DNA of 64,000 nt. It comes from Yponomeuta sedellus (taxonomy: Eukaryota > Arthropoda > Insecta > Lepidoptera > Yponomeutidae). This document shows positions 18,891-33,100 of this stretch, one piece after another. A program made the position numbers and the translations under genes. The stretch spans positions 11,176,794 to 11,240,793 of the forward strand of contig OW203748.1 of the NCBI GenBank assembly GCA_934045075.1, in the 5' to 3' direction. The first letter of the stretch is position 1. The number at the start of each line of letters is the position of its first letter. The notes beneath the pieces are model-generated. The model worked only from the letters and a program-made list of their open reading frames with translations. It was not told the DNA's origin and made no database searches.

Positions 18891-20640
18891 GATTCTTTGA
18901 TTGGCTTAGTGAAGCAAGGTAAGTTGTATGATTTCGCTGCATAAAAAATAGGTTGTAGAAAAGTTAGGTGACTAATTCATCAAAGTTGCTCAGTACATCA
19001 GCGTAGGAAATAAATTCTTGGTAGTGTGTATGACATACGTAATACTATAACGATGATATCAAAGGTAGATGTGCTGGTATAATATTATGTCGTATCGATG
19101 CGATGATAGAGTGCTATGAAATACATGTCAACGTGTTACGCATCGGCAATAGTTTCTTGGCTATGATCACGCTGATGGAGCAACTTGCATATTAATTACC
19201 TACCAAACAAGTTAGGTTGTCTTTGTTATTGTTTTTTGTATTTTTTGTTGGATCTCAATGAACTGAATGTTGAAGTAAATAAAGGATATATACTAATATC
19301 ACAGCTTATCACATTTTTAGACTGAAACAAATTAACTTCATTGTAAGTTTCTTTGTTTCGTTTGTTTTTTATTAGTGTAAAGATTTATATTATCATACGT
19401 GGGTTACTCTTTGATTTAGATTAGATTCAGTTTTGCATTTTTAAACATTTCTATCATCCTTAGCTACGCTACTGGCGACAGATGCTTTGAAGAGCCACGA
19501 TGCAAAAATATGTATTATTTTTTTATGTAGCGATGCTGTTTTGTGTCGCTAACAAATAAAATAAAAAACTTCAACTTCGTGCAAGTAAACAAAATAATAA
19601 ACTTTCCCTTCGTGCACGACTTGCCGATAGACATATATATTCTATTTATTTACTATTTAGGAAAGCTTGTAGAAATCAAACTATTACAATGATTTCTACT
19701 ATTATTATTATCATTATTTTGTGTATGTGGTTCGCAAATGATTTTCTTAGAACTCTTTCCAATTAATTCAGTAAGTGGAATTTCGCGTGCCGCCTCTGTA
19801 TATTCCCTAACCAATATTCTAGATCGCGCCAGCAAAGTATTTCTCGAAGTTAGCTTATAAGCAAAATATGAAACTCTGGAGAAGGGGAGTCCAGTACCAC
19901 ACGGTAGAGTGGTTACGGCGCAGCCACTTCACGCATGTGCGCTCCGCAACACTGAAATTGTAACTCTATCTCCTACTGTGTAGAGAGCAAACTTCAACAT
20001 TTGCCATTCTGTCGACTAGATGAAATTGCTAGACTGTATTCCGGATACCCGCGCGACGCTACAAAGAATGACGAATGCTTGAACTTGAATGACTGCTAAC
20101 AGCACCGATGTGGTTGATTTGACTCCTTTTTGGGCTACCTCTTTTTCATATTTTATCAATTTAATTAACGTACCTAATACTAATAGTTCTATAAAAAGAG
20201 TTATTTTTATGTAGACTATATATTATATCTCCATGTACTTATGGGTTCAGGCTTGCTCTCAGTATGCTGATAGTAACGGCTTAGAACCACACGTACCAAC
20301 CTAATTGCAATTTCAAATATGCGAATACCTCAGACAGTCAGGAATCTTCACGATGATATTTTCTTTCATCGATTCAATGGTATTGGTACTAAAACTTCAC
20401 AGATATACGTATACCTTAGAAAACAAATTCTTCGCGGGAGTCAAATAAGTTAAGAACTTTGTGCATAATTATAATACTCATTCCACGCGACAAAATTACA
20501 ATTTTAGACTAAGAAGGATTTCTAAGGTTTGTTAGCTCCGTGTAGTAATCCAAAAATCCCTAAAAAAGAGTAAAATGCACACACCCCTGTGCACCCCAAA
20601 AAAGACTGCGCAGGTCAAATGTCATCCAAAGTCACCTGTC
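18890..20640. other. Gene-free stretch upstream of the host gene
   Basis: AT-rich. An old SINE-C relic (minus strand, TTCACGATGATATTTTCTTTC) lies at about 20220-20420. No coding exon was recognised. Confidence 0.4.
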
Positions 20641-20764
20641 AACCGTCTGTCAAACTTCCTTCCGGAAAATCGTTGGAAAATCTTTTCACTAAAAATACTT
20701 CATCTCTTAATTTCCACAAGATAGTCTTGTATTAAATTGTAAAATCAATAGATCCACATAACAC
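20640..20764 (+). other. Candidate 5' UTR exon of the plus-strand host gene
   Basis: A consensus donor (AACAC/GTAAGT) at 20764 and an acceptor (TTATTTTCAG) at 21034 would splice this stretch to the exon carrying the start codon. The 5' limit is not determined. Confidence 0.45.
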
Positions 20765-21034
20765 GTAAGTTAAAAAATATGCACATAATGTTGAAGTAAA
20801 AATGCGATTGTTTGTTCATAGTTACTTAGTGCGTTTTAACAATTTTATCGAATAAGTAGGTAATTCGTGTTTCCATATTCCTGTACCCTACGCATGCGAA
20901 AATTGTTGTTGTTTTTACTACGAACGACTTACATACACAAATGCAATGTATAATTTTCAAGAATTCACCAAATAATGCTATTTTTTTTAATAATACTCAG
21001 ACAGTTTCCTAACAAAATCCTGTCTTATTTTCAG

Positions 21035-21108
21035 TAAAGTTGATCTTCAATATGAACACAGCTAATTCTGGTGCGGTGTTTTTCCTCGGCACTAGAGCCC
21101 ACTACCAG
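21035..21108 (+). CDS. Start-codon exon of the host gene
   Basis: The acceptor TTATTTTCAG precedes 21035. The ATG is at 21052 after a short leader, giving 19 codons, and the donor is CAG/GTAAGTTT (phase 0). The next exon begins in phase 0. Confidence 0.72.
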
Positions 21109-24100
21109 GTAAGTTTTCGTGATATTAATATTAAAAAAACACCATGTTAGAGGCTAACTCACCGAAGTAGGCTTGACTGTCACATCTAGTGAAAGTAAAA
21201 AACATTTATTACTTTTGTAACAATTTGTGCTTCAAAAAACTGACATTGGCAGTAATATTGTTTGCCAAGAAATCATAAAAAACACCACACCAAAATAAAA
21301 CAAAAATATGAAGATCAAAAAAAAAACAAAAATTATAGAAATACAGTAATGCGAACGCAATTGCAACAGAAGAAAAAGGCTGCAGCTCAGTAAAATGCTA
21401 GCCACAAGTGACCAGCGCTGGTTTTCTGCTGCACCTTACTCGCTGATGTATGGAAAATTTCTACTAGTCAAAAATAATAAAAATAAAAATCAAAACAACA
21501 AGTTCAAGTTACATATTGAACTTCTTCTTCTGGCTATATTAGTCCACTGCTGGACATAGCCCTCCCCTAATGAGCGCAAGGTTGTGCCATCATTGGGGGG
21601 TAATGCCCATAATGCCCACACTGGGCATGCGTATAAGTTCAAGTTGTATATATAGATATTTCACTACTATAAAAGGAAAGTAAACCTAAAACATTCTAAT
21701 TTAAATAAAATATTTGAGCCAGATCGCTGTCCAGCGACAGAGTACCAAGAACGCTGGTGGCATTGCCTCGCTGTATGGCTAGGCTTATCCTTTGCCCAAA
21801 GTAACAAAATAACACAAGTTCAATAATTATGCTAAGCAGATAAAAAATATTATCAAATTGTTTGCCACAGTGTGTGTGTGTTTGTGTTATGTAGAGTAGG
21901 ACATTGGTGATTTAAAGTTCTTTTAGTCTCTACAAGAGCGTTCAATTTAGATTATTGTTAGGAGATAAATAGATAGGTAGAATATTCTTTATTGTACACA
22001 GAAATTATATAAAAAATACAGTAGGTACAATTGGCGGCCTTATTACTAAAAGCAAATTCTTCCAGGCAACCGTAGATGGAAATAAGAAAGAAATTAGAGA
22101 CGGTTAGTCGGTGCAATGCAGAAATATTGAATATAGGAATTCAACGAAATTTATATAAACTTACTTATCTTTCAGGAGGCATACTCCTGAAAGCTTCTGT
22201 AGAGACTTTTGTAAGTAGGTTCCGAATTGAAATAGCCGAAATGGTTTTAGCCCAGTAGGTAAAACTTGGAAGTGTGAGACCCAGGATCAATATTGTGGCA
22301 GTTAGGGTTCGAAATTATCGAGATAATTACGCTGCTTGATAATCATCCGATAATTATGGATAATTATCCCGTGTAAGAAATTAATTTGCTATATTGTTTC
22401 ATAACAAATACATTATAATTTGGCCAATTGTAACAAAAACAAATAAATTTTATGATTTTTATTTAAAATGCAACACAAATTAACATTAATTAAAGTAAAA
22501 AGTCCCCATCAGATTCGACATTCTAAATATATATATTAAATTGGATTGACCAAAGATGCCAAAGGAATATCTTCATCCGATGATGATTCTATTTCCTTTG
22601 GCTGTGTTGCTGCTGTAGTTGCAGTAGAACTTATTTGTTGTGACTAAAGGGACACAAACCGGGGGGTGGGCAGCAGCGCCCCCTGCAGTACAATTCCACC
22701 GAACTGCGATCCCCAACCCGCATGCCCAGCGTGGGGATTATGGGCATTACCCCCCAATGTTGGCACAACCTTGCGCTATGGCACTCATTAGGAAAGGGCA
22801 ATGTCCAGCAGTGGACTAATATAGCCTGAAGAAGAAGAAGAATACCACATGCTTACGTTGAAAGAAAATATTGTGGAAACCCACAGCTCGGTTGGCTCCG
22901 GGTATATTGAGTTGTATTTCCTAGGGGCTAGGCCGACTAAGATGTCAGTATGGTACAACTGGTAGGCAAGCCTACTCTAAAAACGATTTGCCTGGCACTG
23001 GTCCGAGCGCTCGTGGCCTAGCCGAACCGAGTGGTTGGAATCAATCACTTGAGTTCAGCAACAACAGCCGCGGTCAGGTACAGGATGGGAAACCGTCTTG
23101 TGACTACCGCTAGTGGCATTTTTCGAGCGCTTCCGTGCTTCGCAGGGCACGTTAAGCCGTTGGTGCCGGCTGTCATGTAATGGCAGTCGTTAAGCCATGT
23201 CAAAGGCCTTATGGGCGGCTTGATAACTTCTGACAGTAAGACCCGCGACTGTGTTACAATCCTCCACCAACCCGGACTTGGCTCCTGTGTTGGAGTATGG
23301 CCTAACCTTCCTGCGATGCAGGAAAAGACCCCTTCCCCAGCAGTGGGGACATCAAATTCTCATGTTCACTTTTAGATATAAACCTATCATAACACAAGTA
23401 TTAGGATTTTTTTACATTAGTGGCGCTAGTAGGTGCCACGAATCGCCTTAAAATCTCTGATGGTCACTTTTTCCAGACGCGTTTTAAAAAGATTATAATG
23501 ATTTTCCGTTGGTGGCGTCCAAGCACCGCCTGCACCCACCAAATGACCCTTCCAGACGGCATCCAGCTGAGCTATGTCCATTTTCGGGTTTCTATCTATC
23601 TATAATCAGCCCACATCAACCCACTGCTGGGCATTGACCTCCTTTTTACTGCTCCATTCCTCACGGTCCTGTTCTATACTGATCCATCTCTGACCCGCAA
23701 CCCTCATGATGTCGTCTGACTATCGTGTCGGTGGTCTGCCTACCAACCTCCTTCCCTCCCTTGGCCACCACTCCCATACTGCCCTGGTCCACCGGCCGTC
23801 TTCCCTTCTAGCCAAGTGTCCCGCCCATCTCCACTTTAACTCTGAGATCCGCTTACCAACGTCTTCGACCTTGGTTCTTCGACGAATTACTACGTTGGGT
23901 ACGCGGTCCACAAGCGATATGCCCAGCATGGCACGCTCCATCGCTCTCGAGTTCCTTTTCGGGTTTAGTGTATTACTCATCGGTAGTTGTAAAAGCGTAT
24001 TTGATATTTTTGTGTATAATTAATTGTGTGATTATATACGAACCCGAAATACATTTTTTCATTTCTTATACTCGGAAAGTAGTTTTGTTTTGATCTGATT

Positions 24101-27100
24101 ATTGGGTGGAAAATGCTGCTTCCCTCCATAGGGAGCGAAAAACTCATACAAAATCCTACTCGGACTATAGACTATAGCCGTCTAAGTACCTCGGGAATTG
24201 ATTCTTTCTACCCTCGTTAAGCAATCTCCTATTCTTTATCTTTTATCTCAAATTAACCCACGGACTCCGTTCTAGGTGCTCACGCCCCCTGAATCGCACA
24301 CCTACGACCTGGAAAACGGCAACGCCTCCACGGAGACCATATACCAGAACCCGTCCACAGACCTCTGGCACAAAACCGAGGACACAGAGAACTACAATGA
24401 CATCTACGGCACAGACAACGCGCCCGCGAAGGAGTTCGATTCGGACGTCATCAAAAGAAGGCTGATGAAAAACAGAAAGCAGGACGGCTCCAGCGAGCTA
24501 ATACTGAATGATAATGACGACTGTCACGATGCCAACGACGAAGAAAGGTGATCATTGTTTATTGTATGAGTTCTTCTTCTTCTTTTCGTGTCAGCGATTC
24601 GACCAGTTTATATTTTTCCTGACCAATAGTTGGCCACTGCAATTGCAGCAGCGCTGGCCTCTGTTAGGTCCTCCAGAGTGCAGGTGTGAGGGCACAATGG
24701 ACATTGGAGCAGGTGCACCATGGATTGCGATGAGGCTCCACAATGACATATCTCCTCCGTTGATGCAATATAACCCCACCTGCTTTTGTCTGCTTTTTGT
24801 CTGCAGCGACCTACTTGGGTCCGGAGTCGGTTGAGTGACTGCCACGTAGGCCATTGCAGATCGGAAACCGTTGGGAGCCTCGTTGTATGAGTTGAGCAAC
24901 AACAGGCGCGGTCAGGTGCAGGATGAGTGGCCGTCCCGTGACTACCGCTTGTGGTATTTTTCCGAGCGCTTCCGTGCTTCGCAAGACACGTTAAGCCGTC
25001 GGTGCCGGCTGTCATGAAATGGCATTCGTTATGCCATGTCAGAGGCCTTATTGGCGGTTTGATAACTTCTGACAGTAAGGCCCGCCAGTAGTCTTGCAAG
25101 CCTCCAATCCGGATCCTCCAATCCAATCCGGACTTGGCCCCCGTGGTGAAGTATGGCATCATCAGGGTACATCAGGGAAGAAAGCCGTGCCGCTGGGTGG
25201 TGTGGACATAATGAGTTGATGATGGGTGATGACACGACAGTTTTAAAAGTCATCACTTTCTGAACACTTATTAAACATAATAAAAACTGTATTTACACGG
25301 ATTTTACTCGTTTAATTACTTTTGTAAAGACTGAGTCTTCCGGGGCCACGCTACTTGCCGTGGTGCAGAAAATTGGAAAAATGTAAAATTAAACCAGTAA
25401 AATCCGTGTAAATGCAGTTTTTATTATGTCTGGTGCTCGTGTTAGTTAACCTTAGAAAATACTACACTTATTAAACACCAACCAAATATCTGAGTTGGTT
25501 TTCAGAGACCTGTCCAATAGCCTATTTCTCCTCCACAGCAGCAAGATCAAACAGAAGCGCGGGCGCGTCTCCGTGGCGCAACTCCTTGCACTGCTAGCGC
25601 GGCGCAGGCGCACGCTACGCGAGCACCGCGGCGCGCGGATCGAGCTCGACGTGTGTACCTTCCGGGACTCCTGCCGCTGCGACGACTGTCAGGTCAGCAT
25701 TCTGTTAGTTAGTTTGTCCTGGGGTTTCCGCACTTAGCCTTATAATTGGGCGCTTACAATGACCCAAGGCTCGGGCTCGACGTGTGTATCTTCCGGGATT
25801 CCTGCCGCTGCGACGACTGTCAAGTCAGCATTCTGTTAGTTTGTCCTAGGGTTTCCGCACTTAGCCTTATAATGGGGCACGTGCATAGGCCAAAGGCTCG
25901 GGCTCGACGTGTGTACCTTTTGGGACTCCTGCCGCTAAGAGGACTGCCAGGTCAGCATACTGTTAGTTCGGTTTCCGCACATAGCCTCATATTTGCTCCC
26001 GTACATTGCACACTGGTTCCACGCCCTAAGAGTAGCGGTCATAGGGTTTCGCGATAATAATGACTGTCGTTGTCATAGCTGATTATTATTATTATGGTGT
26101 TTTGTAATACTTTAAGCCATAACACAATAAAAAAAAAACAAAATAATCTTAAAAAGCTTATTTTATTTACAAAATTATGCATTTTTATTACACTTAAAAG
26201 AAGGTTTGCAACTTAATAACTATTAAACCTTACTATTTACATTTTATATTACAAATAAAGTAAATACTTAACTAACATCTAAGTACAAACACACAATTGG
26301 ACAAAAAATATTATATTTACATAATAGGAGTTATGTAAAAAATAACATAAATACCTATCTTATTTTTTACATTTTTTCCTAAACCGACAACAAATTTAAT
26401 ACTTCTTTTGATAGAATAGACTTCTTCTTCTGTGGTAACCTTCTTAAACTAGAAATATAAGGATCCGAATTAAGGAGAAGTCTATGTATCAAGTCGGTGT
26501 TTGTGACAACCCGAGACATTTTCCTCGTGTTGTCACGCCTGAAGAGTTTGATTAATTTATTGCAAGATTCGGCGGCCTCTTCCGAAAGCTCACCTATTGA
26601 CAATAATGCGTGTTCAATTACTTCCGACCCATGAATGAGGACCTTATGTACAGACGATGGCAAGTTGTACCATGGATAGGTAGCAACAAGTTTACGTGCT
26701 GTTTCTAGAGAATACTCTTTAAAAGTGGCGTTATTAATTTTGTATCCCGACGAAAGACACTGCAGCAGATTATGACATCTGTCAATAAGGATTTTATCTA
26801 ATCCAGTAATTTCCGCTGAAACCGCTGAGTTAGAAAAAAACTTTCTGGCAGTGTTTCCGTCGTTAGATGTGCCACTTCCTCCACTTCGCGGTTTGTCGAC
26901 TATTAGACCAAGTTTCTGCCTAAACTGTTGCTGCACATGTTGTTTTTTTTGTGCAAGAAGAGCTTTTTCGTCTGAAGAACGTACCTGCCATTTCTTTATG
27001 TCTAATCTATAAGAAACGTGAATTAAATATTCGAAGAATCGGATATACGAGTGAAGAGGAGATAGTCCAAATTGATAGGTACCACTATCTGCAGTTTTGC

Positions 27101-30100
27101 TCAGCGATTTATCAATGTCATTCATCTCTTTTGGAGTTGAACCACAAATATAACATCTACTACAAGATGTATCGCTCAGAGCACTGCACACTTTACCATC
27201 AACCATGGTTAATTGTAAAGAATGCTGCACTTTTATTTCATATTCACCGTGAGTGAAAGAAGTCGGTTGTAAACTATCAATTTTAGTCTTGAAATAAGCT
27301 TCTTCTTGCACAGAAAGGTCTTTGGATTCTTTGGCAAATTGGAATCGAATAGGCCTACAATACCTGGTGGAAGAAGGGCGCGGATTTTTCCAAACTATTT
27401 GATCTGGGTCGGAGGTATTGGACTTACAAACCAATTGAAGAGGACAATATGAAGTAACAAACATACTGCCATCATCATCGATACCAGAATCTCCAAAAAT
27501 CTGTTTATATTCGCTGTGCCCCGTACTCCCATCGAAACCCCATTTTCCAATCAAAACAAATTCTTTATTAGGGTCAATATTATTCAAAACGGGTTTTTGG
27601 GATTCTAGTATCCGGCAAGCAGTATGATCTAACAATGATTGTAATTCTACTTCAGCAGATGATTCCGTGATAAACTCTTGCGATGGATAGCACCGCTTCT
27701 TAGCTTCTAACACTTTTTGATAAGATGGTAATGCATTAGGTGATTTTGCATTAACGAAGTCTTTCACCAAAAGATACTGATGTTTAGTCAGTTTTGTCTC
27801 ATTTATAAGAGACAAGACTTCGTCAGTGCTGAAATTTAAAGATGCAGCGGCGTTAGATAGACTAGAATCGTCCAACAAAGAATTTATCGCAGAACTGTCT
27901 ACTTTACTTAACTCTGCAAGCCTGCGGCGTTTTGATCTCTTGCTACATTCCTCAAAGTCCTTCCTGTGCTGGTGCTGTTGGGTGCTTGTCGAAGCTTCTG
28001 CTGCTGGCCGTTGGGTGTTGTGGCTCCCTACTGTTGCACAAGTTGGCAGAACGCAAACTTCAATTTCGTTCAGCCAGTCTCCGTACTTAGAGACCATGCG
28101 AGAATGGTTGCGCGTGACTTGCTTCCAAATTGCTACCAATCTTGTACAAACTTTAGTAACTCTTTTTTCCAAGTCATCAGCAATGTAATTCTCAACATCA
28201 GGCAGCAATTGTATTAGGTCTCGAAAAACTCGATGCCAACGCTCCAGTTCAGATTTGCTGTCTTTAATAGACAGCCAAGTATCTAGTACAAGCATTCTTT
28301 TGAAAGAACACTTAATACTAGTACCTAAAACAAAATAAAAATACGTTAAAAGCGGATCAAAATAGATACATGTTTCGTAGCAAGTGCTACGCGCCTGCTA
28401 CGCGTTCAGGCGCGCGGCGTAGCACCTGGCTGCACCTTACAGACGCAGCATGACGCAGCTAAATTTGGAGAGGCCTAGTAGTAGACATTGTAACCCATAT
28501 TTCTATACCAAATTGAATGGTACAAGTAGGTACAAACATAAGTAAAAGCTTCAACGTAAAAAATATACAGACATAAATACATAAAAAATGCCACGTTGGC
28601 GTAGCACTCTATTTAAAAAAAAAATGTAGAAGGAAAAGGCAAAATAGTAAAGTAAATTAATAATACATACCTGTGACTTCAAATTCCATTGTAAAATAGC
28701 AGGTCACAGACAAGTTGGAACTTAAACACACGCGTCGCGTCTTGGGCTAATTAAAGCACTTGGTGATAACAGGTTGATGACTAATTACTTGTGTTCACTT
28801 CGGATGCCGAAAAAGGAATGTTGGGAACAATAGATTGCGAAACCTTTTATACCCTCAGGTAGTATGACAATTAGTGGGTAACTGAGCCAGATATCATGGC
28901 TTAGCTCAGTCATTGCCATCCGAGTCCTATGACCTACTACGGTACCACCGTGCATTGGCCCAAGGCTCGGGCTCGACGTGTGTACCTTCCGGGACTCCTG
29001 CCGCTGCGACGACTGCCAGGTCAGCATACTGTTAGCTAGTTAGTCCTGGGGTTTCCGCACTTAGCCTCATAATTAGCCATTCTTTGCGGCTGGATAAATA
29101 TTATCTAATGAAATAAAATCAATTTATTTCAACGTAAAGAATTTACATTCTGTTTGCTGAATGTCAATGTACAATGATGTAGTGTAGTGGAGACAAAGGC
29201 AGCGGGAAAGAAACTCCATTCTGACGATCTTCTCTGAAATCATATTAAATCTAATATATAAATTAATAATATTTATTATACATATATTAGGCTTAGTTTA
29301 TGTATTTTATTAAATATATATGAATATTAGTTGTAAGTCAGTTTATGTACATATTATTCCTATATACTTACTTCATTCCACCATACCTACCTACTTTTGT
29401 TCATCTTTTAGTTCTATCCATCCCAAGGTTGTCTGGAAGAGATCGCTTTTAGCGATAAGACCGCCAATTGTAAACGGCAACATTTAGATTATGTAAGCCT
29501 TTTTATGTATTTTGTTTTCTGGTGTATACGATAAAGAGTTCTAATCTAATGTAATCTAATACATCAGTTGCGACCTATAGTGCTTAAATATAATGTGATG
29601 ATGTATTGGATAATCATTTTTACTATTTTAATGTCTACAGTTAGTGCAAGTTATTGTTTGACAAAGCATGTTTCCTTACATACTTGGTTTACGTTGTATC
29701 TATAGGCGAGAATCTGTTATAGCTCGTAGTTACCATTTTTATTCTAGAAGCATAATTTTGTAAGCTGTTGATTCTTCAATCAGAATAATTAAATAATTGG
29801 TCCCGTGCAATGGCCCAAGTCTCGGGCTCGACGTGTGTACCTTCCGGGACTCCTGCCGCTGCGACGACTGCCAGGTCAGCATACTGTTAGTTTGTCCTGG
29901 GGTTTCCGCACTAAGCCTCATAATTGGGTGCTTACAATTTCACGGGCTCGACTTGTGTACGACTTATGGCTGCGACGACTGCCAGGTCAGCATACTGTTA
30001 ATTAGTTTGTCCTACGGTTCCCGCGCTTAGCCTCATAATTGGGCCATTGTACGTAGCAGGGCTGTGAGGTCACTCCAGCCGGCCAATCTATTTCCCAGAA

Positions 30101-33100
30101 AGCCAGCATTGCATCAATGTTTCTACTTGCCTCCCGATCCCAACTATCCTATGGTGGATGTCCGTTGCACTTCCACGCTCACGGTGAATGGTCACGTGGA
30201 CGGATGATTTGTCTTCGTGATACAATTATGGCTCTGAAACTGATCGCAGCACTCGTGCCCTGGTGGTAACCGAGTTCGTTATCAACCCTTGTATGTCCCC
30301 ACCGGTGAGCGTCCCGTGACTACCGCTAGTGGCATTTTTCCGAGCGCTTCGGCACGTTAAGCCGTTGGTGCCGGCTGTCATATAATGGCAGTCGTTAAGC
30401 CATGTCAGAGGCCTTATGGGCGGTTTGATAACTTCTGAAGGCCCGCCACTGTCCTCGGCCCCCGTGGTGGAGTATGGACTAACCTTCCTGTGATGAAGGA
30501 AGAGACCCGTGTCCCGGCAGTGGGGACATACAAGGGTTGATAACGAATGATGTCACCACTGCTGGGGCACGGGTCTCTTCCTGCATCGCAGAAGGGTTAG
30601 ACCGTACTCCACCACGGGGGCCAAGTCCGGGTTGGTGGAGGATTGTATGACTCCGTTTTTCCTGTCATTGGAATCAGTCACTTGGGTTAAGCAACAGGAG
30701 GCGCGATCAGGTGCTGGATGGGCGACCATCCCGTGACTACCGCTAGTAGCATTTTTTCGGACCGCTGCAGTGCTTCGCAAGCTACGTTAAGCCGTTGGAG
30801 CCGGCTGTTATGTATTGGTAGTCGTTAAGCCATGCCTGAGGCCTTATTGACGGCTCGATAACTTCTGACAGTAAGGTCCGCCACTGTCTTACAATCCTCC
30901 ACCAACCCGGCCTTGGCCCCTGTGGTGGAGTATGGCCTATCTTTAGAGTCCCGTGCCCCAGCAGTGGGGACATACAAGGGTTTATACCATCTAGATCTGC
31001 TATGGGAGCACAACGTCACCATAAATGTTGTATCCTACTATCAGCTGCCGCCATGTTGCATTATTTCTCCCCGTGAAGAGCGATGTTTGTATTCTTTTTA
31101 ATGCACTGACCCGTGTAAGGACAATTTTTTAAAAACCTAATTAGAGGCTAAAAATTCCACCCTTGCCGGGACTAGAACCCGCGACGGCGGCTTGGGTGGA
31201 ATTTTTAGTTTTTAAAAAAGACCGATGTTGCTATGCGATAGTGGGATAAAACTTTTATCTCGACCTTGGGCTCCCCTAGATGGCGCCCGTGGCGCATCAG
31301 ATGCGATTATAATGTCGATGACAGAGGGTCTAATTGTTGGAAATTGGAGAGAATACAGCTCATTACCTAATATACTTTAGGGCCCATCCATAAATTACTT
31401 CACACGAATTCCGTGATTTTTGACCCCGTCCTTGTCGCAGCTAGCCAAATTTGTGAGATCCTTAGTGTGACAACAATTTTACATTTGGAAATGATTGAAT
31501 TCAAACAGCTGTTCCGAAATTAGTTTTACATCAAGAGTTGCAAATGATTGGGTATTTCGTTAATAGTGAAAAGTCCGTGTTTTAACACGCAGAATTGGAA
31601 ATGTGACGTCCCGACGCTTAGGACAGCTCCCGCCCCCCTTAACTTGTGACGTAATTTATGGATTGTGCCTTACTAAATGTGCCCCTGCGAAAAACTGCCG
31701 GCAGATGCTGGATGCGGCAAGCTGAAGACAGGGCGCTATGGGGCGCTCGTTAGGGGAGGGCTATGTCCAGCAGTGGACTACATATTAATTTCCATGGTAA
31801 TAAGATATTTTCCCGCGGTAAAACGTAGCCTATGTGTTAATGCAGGGTGTCAGCTAACTCCATACCAAATTTTGTTAAAATTGCTCCAGCCGTTTAGACG
31901 TGAAGAAGTGACAAACATACACACTCACAAACTTTCGCCTTTATAATGACCCAGCGAACTTCGTACCGCCTAACAGTCGATTCGTTAATTTTTTTTTTAT
32001 TTTTCTCTCCGTAAGAACCATCCTCGTACTTCAAGGAATATTCTAAAAAAAAGAATTAGCGAAATCGGTTCAGCTGCTCTCGAGATTTGCGCTTACCAAC
32101 ACATTCAGGGATTCATTTTTATATTATAGATATTTATATTAGTCTGATTGCACAGTCATTCTGAGCGAAGGTCTGTGCTCTGCATGGGACGTAAATAGGA
32201 CGCATAGAAAAGCCGCGGATATACAGACACAGACGGAAGTTGCTGTACTTTAAGGGGTAACCCACTATTGAACTCTAAAGATTGTTAGCGAATGTCTGTG
32301 CTGCAGATTCTGCGAATACTTTGAAGCTACCATGCGAATTTCAGGTAAATGTCATTGCATACTTTGAAACTACCATGCGAATTGCTGAGTGGTGTCGGCC
32401 TAGAGAATAGCACCAGCCCAATTCTTGCCGCGGGTGTCGTAAAAGGCGACTAAGGGACACAAACCGGGGGGTGGGCAGCAGCGCCCCCTGTAGTACAATT
32501 GCACCGAACTGCGATCCACAACCCGCATGCCCAGCGTGGGGATTATGGGCATTACCGAGCGCTCTTTATAGAGCACGTGGCGCTCTTAAGGGGAGGGCTA
32601 TGTCCAGCAGTGGACTAGTATAGCCTGACGACGACGACGATGCGAGTTTCAGGTAAATGTCATTGATATTGATGTCACAGTTTTTCAGGCAGAAAAACTG
32701 TGCCATCAATATGCCAGCATTGAGGTGCCATGTTTTTTTAATAAAAATAAAACAGCTTTTTCCTCGTGAGCGTTAAAATGTTTATTAATTACAAAAAAAT
32801 ATTCCAATAAACATAAAAATACCTAAATTTTGCGTCAGATAAAAATTCATACAAGCTTATACAATAATTTGAGTTACATACATTTATTGAGTTAAAAATA
32901 TCGATGAAAAACAATGCCGATTTTTCGATTTCTACCAGAAATAATCAAACTAAGTAATTCTCCCATACAATAGGCGTGACGACAGTATCAAATAATTAAA
33001 GATTTAAATGTAAGGGGAAAGTAAATATTGTTCTTTTTAATCGGTCCCTTAATTCTGGGCATCGTGACCATATACAATAGTTCTCCATTTGTCTCGGTCA

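Noticed and set aside
22485..22640. Possible transposase scrap on the minus strand (SSSDEDIPLASL)
   Set aside because: It is a short Ser/Asp-rich stretch cut by an RTE tail; too little to assign.
24608..25162. 184-codon open frame on the minus strand as a host gene
   Set aside because: The first half is antisense 5S-SINE and the second half is the end of a non-LTR polymerase.
26115..26135. Transib-type left end (CACAATA)
   Set aside because: No matching inverted end or 5-bp duplication was found beyond 28689.
26951..28217. Plus-strand open frames of 83-120 codons
   Set aside because: They lie antisense to the RAG1-like coding sequence, with no motif or splice support.
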